In this document: piece by piece, positions 35,740 through 49,635 of the stretch
Layout of the letters: the number at the start of each line of letters is the position of its first letter
How positions within the stretch are numbered: position 1 is the first letter of the stretch
From: Phocoena phocoena
Taxonomy: Eukaryota > Chordata > Mammalia > Artiodactyla > Phocoenidae
Reading direction: 5' to 3'
DNA length: 64,000 bases
Assembly (NCBI RefSeq): GCF_963924675.1
Contig: NW_027077413.1
Location: forward strand, 682,001 to 746,000
Notes under the pieces: model-generated
Told to the model about the DNA's origin: nothing
The model's database searches: none
The model's input: only the letters and a program-made list of their open reading frames with translations
Translations under genes and position numbers: made by a program

Positions 35740-37486
35740 TTGGCCAAAAAGGGCGTATGCGTTTTTTCCTGAATATATTCAGGAAAAAACGCATACGCCC
35801 TTTTTGGCCAAGTGCATCATTGTCGACGTTGTGCCTCTTTTCCTATACTTTCAGGGCAATACCTGTCTACCCCCTGCAATCGTTTTCCTGAAATTCTGCC
35901 CCGCTTTCAAGTCCCCTTCGGAGGCTTACTTCAATATATTTTTGGAGGATAGCTGTCATTTATAACTCTGCAGGTTTGTGAATTACAGTGCCCCTGAGCT
36001 CCTTTCTTCAACTCGCTTTCTTGTGAGCTGGGCACAAAACCGCAGGATTGCTTCAGGCCCTAATCTGTTTCCGACAGGGCACACTGAGCCTTTGGTTAAT
36101 TACCTTTCCTGGTCGGCAATGAGCGTTATATTTGCCCGTGCAGACACCTACAGCTACTCTCTCATTGGTTCTCCCTATTCCTGTTCAACTTGCACAAAAA
36201 TTGCAAGCTGTGCCAAACAGGAGGTTAAAGGCACTGACTCTCCAAGCAGGGAGAGTTTTAGTAAAGCATCTGGAATGGTGAACCAGAGGACCTGGATACG
36301 AAAACTGAGATGCATTTTAAATCGTTTCACAATCACACAGTGGACGATACTCTGGGTTTCCCATGCATGTTTTAGCTGGAGGAAGAATCCCTTGAACCTG
36401 AAGAGTTGGGACCCATGGAATAGGTACCATGCAGTATGACTTCAAAGGGTCTGCATTTGCTCACCGAAACTCACCAATGCTATCAGCCTGAAGTGTCCAG
36501 CCTTATGTCTCAACCAGCTCTGGGTGTAGATGTGGTCAATCCCGGTTGCATCACATGCCCTGAGTGAATTATTTAAGAATTGCTCTCTATTTCACTGTCT
36601 TTGTGTTTTGTTTTCGAAATTTATTTTGATAATGGGATTTATCGGATTTTCACTGCTGCGTTTCGGCCGCTGTACACACGCTTGATTCTCTTACGGAGAC
36701 ATATATATCCATGGGTTTTAAGATTCTTCCTAGTCAGGTATATTCCTAGGCGTTGAATATGTGGTGTTGGGTCCATTTCGTTGAGCAAGGAGTAGGTCTT
36801 GTCTATTACATATTTGGCTTATGGAAAGTTATCTGTGCTAATTTCAGTCTCTGGTTTTATGCAGCACCCCAAGGCACCTTTCCCCATAAGCAAGCACTAG
36901 TTGGTTTTCTAAATTTGAGACCCTGTTCTGTTTTGTAATTCAGTTCATGTGTAGTCCAGTTTACATTCCGTGTATTAGTGATATCCTATGATGTTTCTTT
37001 TTCTGTGTGACGTAGTTCACGTAGATTCACCGTATCTGCATCCACTCACTATGCTGCTACGGGCCTTATGACACAGATTTCATTGCTGAGTGATATTGCA
37101 TTGTATGTACGTGCCACAACTTCTTTATCCATTTTTTGCTTTCTGGGATATTTACCTGATACTGTAGACGAGCTTCTTGTGAACACAGCTGTCCCAAATA
37201 TTGGGGTGGCTGTCTGTTTTTGATTTGAATTTCCGTAAGCTATAGGACCATAAGTGGAAGTGCCATAGGCTGTGTTGCTTTGTTTCTTACGTGTTTCAGG
37301 AAACACCATACACTTCTCCAGGGTGGCTGTTCGCAATTTACATCCTGCCAATCAGCATAACAAGGCTCCCTGTTCTCCATATCCTGTCCTACCTTTCTGG
37401 ATTTTACACTTTTTTCAGATGGCCCTCTTGCCCGGGGGGCAGTGAGACTTCATTGTAGTGCAGATTTCCTTTACAGGCTTGCTTGG
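35740..37486. repeat. Monomer 21, 1,747 bp, type B, contains duplication joint
   Basis: Perfect palindrome at 35740-35811. It begins like monomer 26 and switches to the monomer 16 version between 35922 and 35938. This is the joint between the two 8,655 bp copies. Haplotype B near the end. Confidence 0.95.
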
Positions 37487-39233
37487 TTGGCCAAAAAGGG
37501 CGTATGCGTTTTTTCCTGAATATATTCAGGAAAAAACGCATACGCCCTTTTTGGCCAAGTGCATCATTGTCGACGTTGTGCCTCTTTTCCTATACTTTCA
37601 GGGCAATACCTGTCTACCCCCTGCAATCGTTTTCCTGAAATTCTGCCCCGGTTTCAAGTCCCCTTCGGAGGCTTACTTCAATATACTTTTGGAAGATAGC
37701 TGTCATTTATAACTCTGCAGGTTTGTGAATTACAGTGCCCCTGAGCTCCTTTCTTCAACTCGCTTTCTTGTGAGCTGGGCACAAAACCGCACGGTTGCTT
37801 CAGGCCCTAATCTGTTTCCAGGAGGGCACACTGAGCCTTTGTTTAAATCCTCTTCCTGGTGGGCAATGAGCGTTACATTTGCCCGTGCAGACACCTACAG
37901 CTAGTCTCTCATTGTTTCTCCCTATTCCTGTTCATCTTGCACAGAAATTGCAACCTGTGCCAAAGAGGAGGTTAAAGGCACTGACTCTCCAAGCGGGGAG
38001 AGTGTTAGTAAAGCATCTGGAATGGTGAACCCGAGGACCAGGATACAAAAACTGAGATGCATTTTAAATTGTTTCCCAATCACACGGTGGACGATACTCT
38101 AGGTTTCTCATGCATGTTTTAGCTGGAGGAAGAATCCCTTGAACCTGGAGAGTTGGGACCCATGGAATGGGTACCATGCAGTATGACTTCAAAGGGTCTG
38201 CATTTGCTCACCGAAACTCACCAATGCTATCAGCCTGAAGCGTCCAGCCTTATGTCTCAACCAGCTCTGGGTGTAGATGTGCTAAATCCCGGTTGCATCA
38301 CATGCCCTGAGTGAATTATTTAAGAATTGCTCTCTATTTCACTGTCTTTGTGTTTTGCTTTCGAAATTTATTTTGATAATGGGATTTATCGGATTTTCAC
38401 TACTGCGTTTCGGCCGCTGTACACACGCTTGATTCTCTTACGGAGACATATATATCCATGGGTTTTAAGATTCTTCCTAGTCAGGTATATTCCTAGGCGT
38501 TGAATATCTGGTGTTGGGTCCATTTCGTTGAGCAAGGAGTAGGTCTTGTCTATTACATATTTGGCTTATGGAAAGTTATCTGTGCTAATTACAGTCTCTG
38601 ATTTTATGCAGCACCCCAACGCACCTTTCCCCATAAGCAAGCACTAGTTGGTTTTCTAAATTTGAGACCCTGTTCTGTTTTTTAATTCAGTTCATGTGTA
38701 GTCAAGTTTACATTCAGTGCATTAGTGATATCTTATGATGTTTCTTTTTCTGTGTGACGTAGTTCACGTAGAATCACCGTACCTGCATCCACTCACTATG
38801 CCGCTACGGGCCTGATGACACAGATTTCATTGCTGAGTGATATTGCATTGCACGTACGTGCCACAACTTCTTTATCCATTTGTTGCTTTCTGGGATATTT
38901 ACCTGGTACTGTAGACGAGCTTCCTGGGAACACAGCCGTCCCAAACTTTGGGGTGGCTCTCTGTTTTTGATTTTAATATCCCTAAGGAATAGGACCATAA
39001 GTGCAATTGCCAAAGGCTGTGTTGCTTTATTTCTTACGTGTTTCAGGAAACACCATACACTTTTCCAGGGTGGCTGTTGGCAATTTACATCCTGCCAATC
39101 AGCAAAACAAGGCTCCCTGTTCTCCATATCCTGTCCTACCTTTCTGGATTTTTCACTTTTTTCAGATGGCTCTCTTGCCCGGGGGGCAGTGAGACTTCAT
39201 TGTAGTGCAGATTTCCTTTACAGGCTTGCCTGG
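37487..39233. repeat. Monomer 22, 1,747 bp, type A
   Basis: Perfect palindrome at 37487-37558. Second-copy counterpart of monomer 17 with the same private variants. Haplotype A. Confidence 0.95.
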
Positions 39234-40980
39234 TTGGCCAAAAAGGGCGTATGCGTTTTTTCCTGAATATATTCAGGAAAAAACGCATACGCCCTTTTTG
39301 GCCAAGTGCATCATTGTCGACGTTGTGCCTCTTTTCCTATACTTTCAGGGCAATACCTGTCTACCCCCTGCAATCGTTTTCCTGAAATTCTGCCCCGCTT
39401 TCAAGTCCCCTTCGGAGGCTTACTTCAATATACTTTTGGAAGATAGCTGTCATTTATAACTCTGCAGGTTTGTGAATTACAGTGCCCCTGAGCTCCTTTC
39501 TTCAACTCGCTTTCTTGTGAGCTGGGCACAAAACCGCAGGGTTGCTTCAGGCCCTAATCTGTTTCCAGGAGGGCACACTGAGCCTTTGTTTAAATCCTCT
39601 TCCTGGTGGGCAATGAGCGTTACATTTGCCCGTGCAGACACCTACAGCTAGTCTCTCATTGTTTCTCCCTATTCCTGTTCATCTTGCACAGAAATTGCAA
39701 CCTGTGCCAAAGAGGAGGTTAAAGGCACTGACTCTCCAAGCGGGGAGAGTGTTAGTAAAGCATCTGGAATGGTGAACCCGAGGACCAGGATACAAAAATT
39801 GAGATGCATTTTAAATTGTTTCCCAATCACACGGTGGACGATACTCTAGGTTTCTCATGCATGTTTTAGCTGGAGGAAGAATCCCTTGAACCTGGAGAGT
39901 TGGGACCCATGGAATGGGTACCATGCAGTATGACTTCAAAGGGTCTGCATTTGCTCACCGAAACTCACCAATGCTATCAGCCTGAAGTGTACAGCCTTAT
40001 GTCTCAACCAGCTCTGGGTGTAGATGTGCTAAATCCCGGTTGCATCACATGCCCTGAGTGAATTATTTAAGAATTGCTCTCTATTTCACTGTCTTTGTGT
40101 TTTGCTTTCGAAATTTATTTTGATAATGGGATTTATCGGATTTTCACTACTGCGTTTCGGCCGCTGTACACACGCTTGATTCTCTTACGGAGACATATAT
40201 ATCCATGGGTTTTAAGATTCTTCCTAGTCAGGTATATTCCTAGGCGTTGAATATCTGGTGTTGGGTCCATTTCGTTGAGCAAGGAGTAGGTCTTGTCTAT
40301 TACATATTTGGCTTATGGAAAGTTATCTGTGCTAATTACAGTCTCTGATTTTATGCAGCACCCCAACGCACCTTTCCCCATAAGCAAGCACTAGTTGGTT
40401 TTCTAAATTTGAGACCCTGTTCTGTTTTTTAATTCAGTTCATGTGTAGTCAAGTTTACATTCAGTGCATTAGTGATATCTTATGATATTTCTTTTTCTGT
40501 GTGACGTAGTTCACGTAGAATCACCGTACCTGCATCCACTCACTATGCCGCTACGGGCCTGATGACACAGATTTCATTGCTGAGTGATATTGCATTGCAC
40601 GTACGTGCCACAACTTCTTTATCCATTTGTTGCTTTCTGGGATATTTACCTGGTACTGTAGACGAGCTTCCTGGGAACACAGCCATCCCAAACTTTGGGG
40701 TGGCTCTCTGTTTTTGATTTTAATATCCCTAAGGAATAGGACCATAAGTGCAATTGCCAAAGGCTGTGTTGCTTTATTTCTTACGTGTTTCAGGAAACAC
40801 CATACACTTTTCCAGGGTGGCTGTTGGCAATTTACATCCTGCCAATCAGCAAAACAAGGCTCCCTGTTCTCCATATCCTGTCCTACCTTTCTGGATTTTA
40901 CACTTTTTTCAGATGGCTCTCTTGCCCGGGGGGCAGTGAGACTTCATTGTAGTGCAGATTTCCTTTACAGGCTTGCCTGG
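39234..40980. repeat. Monomer 23, 1,747 bp, type A
   Basis: Perfect palindrome at 39234-39305. Counterpart of monomer 18. It carries A at 40685, the one difference I noticed between the two 8,655 bp copies. Haplotype A. Confidence 0.95.
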
Positions 40981-42647
40981 TTGGCCAAAAAGGGCGTATG
41001 CGTTTTTTCCTGAATATATTCAGGAAAAAACGCATACGCCCTTTTTGGCCAAGTGCATCATTGTCGACGTTGTGCCTCTTTTCCTATGCTTTCAGGGCAA
41101 TTCCAGTCTACCCCCTGCAATCGTTTTCCTGAAATTCTGCCCCGCTTTCAAGTCCCCTTTGCAGGCTTACTTCAATATACTTTTGGAAGATAGCTGTCAT
41201 TTATAACTCTGCAGGTTTGTGAATTACATTGCCCCTGAGCTCCTTTCTTCAACTCGCTTTCTTGTGAGCTGGGCACAAAACCGCAGGATTGCTTCAGGCC
41301 CTAATCTGTTTCCAGCAGGGCACACTGAGCCGTTGTTTAATTCCTCTTCCTGGTGGGCAATGAGCGTTACATTTGCCCGTGCAGACACCTACAGCTAGTC
41401 TCTCATTGGTTCTCCCTATTCCTGTTCATCTTGCACAGAAATTGCAAGCTGTGCCAAAGAGGAGGTTAAAGGCAGTGACTCTCCAAGCGGGGAGAGTGTT
41501 AGTAAAGCATCTGGAATGGTGAACCCGAGGACCAGGATACGAAAACTGAGATGCATTTTAAATCGTTTCCCAATCACACGGTGGATGATACTCTGGGTTT
41601 CCCATGCATATTTTAGCTGGAGGAAGAATGCCTTGAACCTGGAGAGTTGGGACCCATGGAATGGGTACCATGCAGTATGACTTCAAAGGGTCTGCATTTG
41701 CTCACCGAAACTCACCAATGCTATCAGCCTGAAGTGTCCAGCCTTATGTCTCAACCAGCTCTGGGTGTAGATGTGGTCAATCCCAGTTGCATCACATGCC
41801 CTGAGTGAATTATTTAAGAATTGCTCTCTATTTCACTGTCTTTGTGCTTTGTTTTCGAAATTTGTTTTGAGAATGGGATTTATCGGATTTTCACTGCTGC
41901 GTTTCGGCCGCTGTACACACGCTTGATTCTCTTACGGAGACATATATATCCATGGGTTTTAAGATTCTTCCTAGTCAGGTATATTCCTAGGCATTGAATA
42001 TGTGGTGTTGGGTCCATTTCGTTGAGCAAGGAGTAGTTCTTGTCTATTAAGCAAGCACTAGTTGGTTTTCTAAATTTGAGACCCTGTTCTGTTTTGTAAT
42101 TCAGTTCATGTGTAGTCAAGTTTACATTCCGTGTATTAGTGATATCTTATGGTGTTTCTTTTTCTGTGTGACGTAGTTCAAGTAGAATCACCGTACCTGC
42201 ATCCACTCACTATGCCGCTACGGGCCTGATGACACAGATTTCATTGCTGAGTGATATTGCATTGTACGTACGTGCCACAACTTGTTTATCCATTTTTTGC
42301 TTTCTGGGATATTTACCTGATACTGTAGACGAGCTTCTTGTGAACACAGCCGTCCCAAATATTGGGGTGGCTGTCTGTTTTTGATTTTAATTTCCGTAAG
42401 CTATAGGACCATAAGTGCAATTGCCATAGGCTGTGTTCCTTTATTTCTTACGTGTTTCAGGAAACACCATACACTTATCCAGGGTGGCTCTTGGCAATTT
42501 ACATCCTCCCAATCAGCATAACAAGGCTCCCTGTTCTGCATATCCTGTCCTACCTTTCTGGATTTTACACTTTTTTCAGATGGCCCTTTTGCCAGGGGGG
42601 CAGTGAGACTTCATTGTAATGGAGATTTCCTTTACAGGCTTGCTTGG
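40981..42647. repeat. Monomer 24, 1,667 bp, 80 bp deletion, B-to-A recombinant
   Basis: Perfect palindrome at 40981-41052. The 80 bp deletion joint is at 42048/42049. The haplotype switch lies at 42403-42417. Counterpart of monomer 19. Confidence 0.95.
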
Positions 42648-44394
42648 TTGGTGAAAAAGTGCATATGCGTTTTTTCCTGAATATATTCAGGAAAAAACGC
42701 ATACGCCCTTTTTGGCCAAGTGCATCATTTTCGACGTTGTGCCTCTTTTCCTATGCTTTCAGGGCAATTCCAGTCTACCCCCTGCAATCGTTTTCCTGAA
42801 ATTCTGCCCCGCTTTCAAGTCCCCTTCGCAGGCTTACTTCAATATATTTTTGGAGGATAGCTGTCATTTATAACTCTGCACGTTTGTGAATTACAGTGCC
42901 CCTGAGCTCCTTTCTTCAACTCGCTTTCTTGTGACCTGGGCACAAAACCGCAGGATTGCTTCAGGCCCTAATCTGTTTCCAGCAGGGCACACTGAGCCTT
43001 TGTTTAATTCCTCTTCCTGGTGGGCAATGAGCGTTACATTTGCCCGTGCAGACACCTACAGCTAGTCTCTCATTGGTTCTCCCTATTCCTGTACATCTTG
43101 CACAGAAATTGCAAGCTGTGCCAAAGAGGAGGTTAAAGGCACAGACTCTCCAAGCGGGGAGAGTGTTAGTAAAGCATCTGGAATGGTGAACCCGAGGACC
43201 AGGATACGAAAACTGAGATGCATTTTAAATCGTTTCCCAATCAAATGGTGGACGATACTCTGGGTATCCCATGCATGTTTTAGCTGGAGGAAGCATCCCT
43301 TGAACCTGGAGAGTTGGGACCCATGGAATGGGTACCTTGCAGTATGACTTCAAAGGGTCTGCATTTGCTCACCGAAACTCACCAATGCTATCAGCCTGAA
43401 GTGTCCAGCCTTATGTCTCAACCAGCTCTGGGTGTAGATGTGTTAAATCCCGGTTGCATCACATGCCCTGAGTGAATTATTTAAGAATTGCTCTCTATTT
43501 CACTGTCTTTGTGTTTTGCTTTCGAAATTTATTTTGATAATGGGATTTATCGGATTTTCACTACTGCGTTTCGGCCGCTGTACACACGCTTGATTCTCTT
43601 ACGGAGACATATATATCCATGGGTTTTAAGATTCTTCCTAGTCAGGTATATTCCTAGGCGTTGAATATCTGGTGTTGGGTCCATTTCGTTGAGCAAGGAG
43701 TAGGTCTTGTCTATTACATATTTGGCTTATGGAAAGTTATCTGTGCTAATTACAGTCTCTGATTTTATGCAGCACCCCAACGCAACTTTCCCCATAAGCA
43801 AGCACTAGTTGGTTTTCTAAATTTGAGACCCTGTTCTGTTTTTTAATTCAGTTCATGTGTAGTCAAGTTTACATTCAGTGCATTAGTGATATCTTATGAT
43901 GTTTCTTTTTCTGTGTGACGTAGTTCACGTAGAATCACCGTACCTGCATCCACTCACTATGCCGCTACGGGCCTGATGACACAGATTTCATTGCTGAGTG
44001 ATATTGCATTGCACGTACGTGCCACAACTTCTTTATCCATTTGTTGCTTTCTGGGATATTTACCTGGTACTGTAGACGAGCTTCCTGGGAACACAGCCGT
44101 CCCAAACTTTGGGGTGGCTCTCTGTTTTTGATTTTAATATCCCTAAGGAATAGGACCATAAGTGCAATTGCCAAAGGCTGTGTTGCTTTATTTCTTACGT
44201 GTTTCAGGAAACACCATACACTTTTCCAGGGTGGCTGTTGGCAATTTACATCCTGCCAATCAGCAAAACAAGGCTCCCTGTTCTCCATATCCTGTCCTAC
44301 CTTTCTGGATTTTTCACTTTTTTCAGATGGCTCTCTTGCCGGGGGGGCAGTGAGACATCATTGTAGTGCAGATTTCCTTTACAGGCTTGCCTGG
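42648..44394. repeat. Monomer 25, 1,747 bp, type A
   Basis: Palindrome at 42648-42719 with the same four changes as monomer 20. From 1141 onward monomer 1 matches this copy at offset 41,688. Haplotype A. Confidence 0.95.
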
Positions 44395-46141
44395 TTGGCC
44401 AAAAAGGGCGTATGCGTTTTTTCCTGAATATATTCAGGAAAAAACGCATACGCCCTTTTTGGCCAAGTGCATCATTGTCGACGTTGTGCCTCTTTTCCTA
44501 TACTTTCAGGGCAATACCTGTCTACCCCCTGCAATCGTTTTCCTGAAATTCTGCCCCGCTTTCAAGTCCCCTTCGGAGGCTTACTTCAATATACTTTTGG
44601 AAGATAGCTGTCATTTATAACTCTGCAGGTTTGTGAATTACAGTGCCCCTGAGCTCCTTTCTTCAACTCGCTTTCTTGTGAGCTGGGCACAAAACCGCAG
44701 GGTTGCTTCAGGCCCTAATCTGTTTCCAGGAGGGCACACTGAGCCTTTGTTTAAATCCTCTTCCTGGTGGGCAATGAGCGTTACATTTGCCCGTGCAGAC
44801 ACCTACAGCTAGTCTCTCATTGTTTCTCCCTATTCCTGTTCATCTTGCACAGAAATTGCAACCTGTGCCAAAGAGGAGGTTAAAGGCACTGACTCTCCAA
44901 GCGGGGAGAGTGTTAGTAAAGCATCTGGAATGGTGAACCCGAGGACCAGGATACAAAAACTGAGATGCATTTTAAATTGTTTCCCAATCACACGGTGGAC
45001 GATACTCTAGGTTTCTCATGCATGTTTTAGCTGGAGGAAGAATCCCTTGAACCTGGAGAGTTGGGACCCATGGAATGGGTACCATGCAGTATGACTTCAA
45101 AGGGTCTGCATTTGCTCACCGAAACTCACCAATGCTATCAGCCTGAAGTGTCCAGCCTTATGTCTCAACCAGCTCTGGGTGTAGATGTGCTAAATCCCGG
45201 TTGCATCACATGACCTGAGTGAATTATTTAAGAATTGCTCTCTATTTCACTGTCTTTGTGTTTTGCTTTCGAAATTTATTTTGATAATGGGATTTATCGG
45301 ATTTTCACTACTGCGTTTCGGCCGCTGTACACACGCTTGATTCTCTTACGGAGACATATATATCCATGGGTTTTAAGATTCTTCCTAGTCAGGTATATTC
45401 CTAGGCGTTGAATATCTGGTGTTGGGTCCATTTCGTTGAGCAAGGAGTAGGTCTTGTCTATTACATATTTGGCTTATGGAAAGTTATCTGTGCTAATTAC
45501 AGTCTCTGATTTTATGCAGCACCCCAACGCACCTTTCCCCATAAGCAAGCACTAGTTGGTTTTCTAAATTTGAGACCCTGTTCTGTTTTTTAATTCAGTT
45601 CATGTGTAGTCAAGTTTACATTCAGTGCATTAGTGATATCTTATGATGTTTCTTTTTCTGTGTGACGTAGTTCACGTAGAATCACCGTACCTGCATCCAC
45701 TCACTATGCCGCTACGGGCCTGATGACACAGATTTCATTGCTGAGTGATATTGCATTGCACGTACGTGCCACAACTTCTTTATCCATTTGTTGCTTTCTG
45801 GGATATTTACCTGGTACTGTAGACGAGCTTCCTGGGAACACAGCCGTCCCAAACTTTGGGGTGGCTCTCTGTTTTTGATTTTAATATCCCTAAGGAATAG
45901 GACCATAAGTGCAATTGCCAAAGGCTGTGTTGCTTTATTTCTTACGTGTTTCAGGAAACACCATACACTTTTCCAGGGTGGCTGTTGGCAATTTACATCC
46001 TGCCAATCAGCAAAACAAGGCTCCCTGTTCTCCATATCCTGTCCTACCTTTCTGGATTTTTCACTTTTTTCAGATGGCTCTCTTGCCCGGGGGGCAGTGA
46101 GACTTCATTGTAGTGCAGATTTCCTTTACAGGCTTGCCTGG
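44395..46141. repeat. Monomer 26, 1,747 bp, type A
   Basis: Perfect palindrome at 44395-44466. The second 8,655 bp copy ends inside it, at about 44,577-44,593. It matches monomer 2 at offset 41,688, with a private change CATGACCTGAG near 45,210. Haplotype A. Confidence 0.95.
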
Positions 46142-47888
46142 TTGGCCAAAAAGGGCGTATGCGTTTTTTCCTGAATATATTCAGGAAAAAACGCATACGC
46201 CCTTTTTGGCCAAGTGCATCATTGTCGACGTTGTGCCTCTTTTCCTATGCTTTCAGGGCAATTCCAGTCTACCCCCTGCAATCGTTTTCCTGAAATTCTG
46301 CCCCGCTTTCAAGTCCCCTTTGCAGGCTTACTTCAATATACTTTTGGAAGATAGCTGTCATTTATAACTCTGCAGGTTTGTGAATTACATTGACCCTGAG
46401 CTCCTTTCTTCAACTCGCTTTCTTGTGAGCTGGGCACAAAACCGCAGGATTGCTTCAGGCACTAATCTGTTTCCAGCAGGGCACACTGAGCCGTTGTTTA
46501 ATTCCTCTTCCTGGTGGGCAATGAGCGTTACATTTGCCCGTGCAGACACCTACAGCTAGTCTCTCATGGTTCTCCCTATTCCTGTTCATCTTGCACAGAA
46601 ATTGCAAGCTGTGCCAAAGAGGAGGTTAAAGGCAGTGACTCTCCAAGCGGGGAGAGTGTTAGTAAAGCATCTGGAATGGTGAACCCGAGGACCAGGATAC
46701 GAAAACTGAGATGCATTTTAAATCGTTTCCCAATCACACGGTGGACGATACTCTGGGTTTCCCATGCATATTTTAGCTGGAGGAAGAATGCCTTGAACCT
46801 GGAGAGTTGGGACCCATGGAATGGGTACCATGCAGTATGACTTCAAAGGGTCTGCATTTGCTCACCGAAACTCACCAATGCTATCAGCCTGAAGTGTCCA
46901 GCCTTATGTCTCAACCAGCTCTGGGTGTAGATGTGGTCAATCCCAGTTGCATCACATGCCCTGAGTGAATTATTTAAGAATTGCTCTCTATTTCACTGTC
47001 TTTGTGCTTTGTTTTCGAAATTTGTTTTGAGAATGGGATTTATCGGATTTTCACTGCTGCGTTTCGGCCGCTGTACACACGCTTGATTCTCTTACGGAGA
47101 CATATATATCCATGGGTTTTAAGATTCTTCCTAGTCAGGTATATTCCTAGGCGTTGAATATGTGGTGTTGAGTCCATTTCGTTGAGCAAGGAGTAGGTCT
47201 TGTCTATTACATATTTGGCTTATGGAATGTTATCTGTGCTAATTTCAGTCTCTGGTTTTATGCAGCACCCCAAGGCACCTTTCCCCATAAGCAAGCACTA
47301 GTTGGTTTTCTAAATTTGAGACCCTGTTCTCTTTTGTATTTCAGTTCATGTGTAGTCAAGTTTACATTCCGTGTATTAATGATATCTTATGATGTTTCTT
47401 TTTCTGTGTGACGTAGTTCACGTAGAATCACCGTACCTGCATCCACTCACTATGCCGCTACGGGCCTGATGACACAGATTTCATTGCTGAGTGATATTGC
47501 ATTGTACGTACGTGCCACAACTTCTTTATCCATTTTTTGCTTTCTGGGATATTTACCTGATACTGTAGACGAGTTTCTTGTGAACACAGCCGTCCCAAAT
47601 ATTGGGGTGGCTGTCTGTTTTTGATTTTAATTTCCGTAAGCTATAGGACCATAAGTTGAAGTGCCATAGGCTGTGTTGCTTTGTTTCTTACGTGTTTCAG
47701 GAAACACCATACACTTCTCCTGGTTGGGTGCTGGCAATTTACATCCTGCCAATCAGCATAACAAGGCTCCCTGTTCTCCATATCCTGTCCTACCTTTCTG
47801 GATTTTACACTTTTTTTCAGATGGCCCTTTTGCCCGGGGGGCAGTGGGACTTCATTGTAGTGCAGATTTCCTTTACAGGCTTGCTTGG
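46142..47888. repeat. Monomer 27, 1,747 bp, type B
   Basis: Perfect palindrome at 46142-46213. It matches monomer 3 (including CTCATGG near 46,565) up to about 47.15 kb, then diverges and lacks the 80 bp deletion. A T run near 47,811-47,817 is one base longer. Haplotype B. Confidence 0.95.
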
Positions 47889-49635
47889 TTGGCCAAAAAG
47901 GGCGTATGCATTTTTTCCTGAATATATTCAGGAAAAAACGCATACGCCCTTTTTGGCCAAGTGCATCATTGTCGACGTTGTGCCTCTTTTCCTATGCTTT
48001 CAGGGCAATTCCAGTCTACCCCCTGCAATCGTTTTCCTGAAATTCTGCCCTGCTTTGAAGTCCCCTTCGCAGGCTAACTTCAATATATTTTTGGAGGATA
48101 GCTGTCATTTATAACTCTGCAGGTTTGTGAATTATAGTGCCCCAGATCTCCTTTCTTCAACTCGCTTTCTTGTGAGCTGGGCACAAAACCGCAGGATTGC
48201 TTCAGGCCCTAATCTGTTTCCGGCAGGGCATGCTGAGCCTTTGGTTAATTCCTCTTCCTGGTGGGAAATGAGCGTTACATTTGCCCGTGCAGACACCTAC
48301 AGCTAGTCTCTCATTGGTTCTCCCTATTCCTGTTCATCTTGCACAGAAATTGCAAGCTGTGCCAAACAGGAGGTTAAAGGCACTGACTCTCCGAGCAGGG
48401 AGAGTGTTAGTAAAGCATCTGGAATGGTGAACCCGAGGACCAGGATACGAGAACTGAGATGCATTTTAAATGATTTCCCAATCACACGGTGGATGATACT
48501 CTGGGTTTCCCATGCATGTTTTAGCTGGAGGAAGAATCCCTTGAACCTGGAGAGTTGGGACCCATGGAATGTGTACCATGCAGTATGACTTCAAAGGGTC
48601 TGCATTTGCTCACCGAAACTCACCAATGCTATCAGCCTGAAGTGTCCAGCCTTATGTCTCAACCAGCTCTGGGTGTAGATGTGGTAAATCCCGGTTGCAT
48701 CACATGCCCTGAGTGAATTATTTAAGAATTGCTCTCTATTTCACTGTCTTTGTGTTTTGTTTTCGAAATTTATTTTCATAATGGGATTTATCGGATTTTA
48801 AATGCTGTGTTTCGGCCGCTGTACACACGCTTGATTCTCTTATGGAGAGATATATATCCATGGGTTTTAAAATTCTTACTAGTCAGTTATATTTCTAGGC
48901 GTTGAATATGTGGTGTTGAGTCCATTTCGTTGAGCAAGGAGTAGGTCTTGTCTATTACATATTTGGCTTATGGAATGTTATCTGTGCTAATTTCAGTCTC
49001 TGGTTTTATGCAGCACCCCAAGGCACCTTTCCCCATAAGCAAGCACTAGTTGGATTTCTAAATTTGAGACCCTGTTCTGTTTTGTAATTCAGTTCATGTG
49101 TAGTCAAGTTTACATTCCGTGCATTAGTGATATCTTATGATGTTTCTTTTTCTGTGTGACGTAGATCACGTAGAATCACCGTACCTGCATCCACTCACTA
49201 TGCCGCTACGGGCCTGATGACACAGATTTCATTGCTGAGTGATACTGCACTGCACGTACGTGCCACAACTTCTTTATCCATTTTTTGCTTTCTGGGATAT
49301 TTACCTGGTACTGTAGACGAGCTTCTTGGGAACACAGCCGTCCCAAACTTTGGGGTGGCTCTCTATTTTTGATTTTAATTTCCCTAAGGAATAGGACCAT
49401 AAGTGCAATTGCCATAGGCTGTGTTGCTTTATTTCTTACGTGTTTCAGGAAACACCATACACTTCTCCAGGGTGGCTGTTGGCAATTTACATCCTGCCAA
49501 TCAGCATAACAAGGCTCCCTGTTCTCCATATCCTGTCCTACCTTTCTGGATTTTACACTTTTTTCAGATGGCCCTTTTGCCCGGGGGGCAGTGAGACTTC
49601 ATTGTAGTGCAGATTTCCTTTACAGGCTTGCTTGG
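47889..49635. repeat. Monomer 28, 1,747 bp, type A
   Basis: Palindrome at 47889-47960 with one CpG-transition mismatch in the left arm. It is a diverged relative of monomers 30 and 32 (TTTTCATAATGG, GGAGAGATATATATCC, TTACTAGTCAG). Haplotype A. It opens the dimeric higher-order pattern. Confidence 0.95.

Larger units (their letters stand above)
27275..35930. repeat. 8,655 bp five-monomer block, copy 1
   Basis: Sequence from about 27.28 kb repeats from about 35.93 kb at a constant offset of 8,655 (four full units plus one with the 80 bp deletion). Private variants, including GCCCCGGTTTC, GAAGCGTCCAGC, CAAAAATTGAG and the four-change palindrome, occur in both. The ends are placed within about 17 bp by diagnostic bases at the joint. 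Confidence 0.95.
35931..44585. repeat. 8,655 bp five-monomer block, copy 2
   Basis: Second tandem copy of the block. I noticed one difference from copy 1 (A at 40685 for G at 32030), though I could not run a full alignment. Beyond about 44,593 the sequence leaves the pattern and resembles monomer 2. Confidence 0.95.

Noticed and set aside
47656..48114. 152-codon frame, repeated at 51151 and 54646
   Set aside because: It is created by a one-base T-run expansion that fuses two shorter frames, and repetition follows from the dimer duplication.
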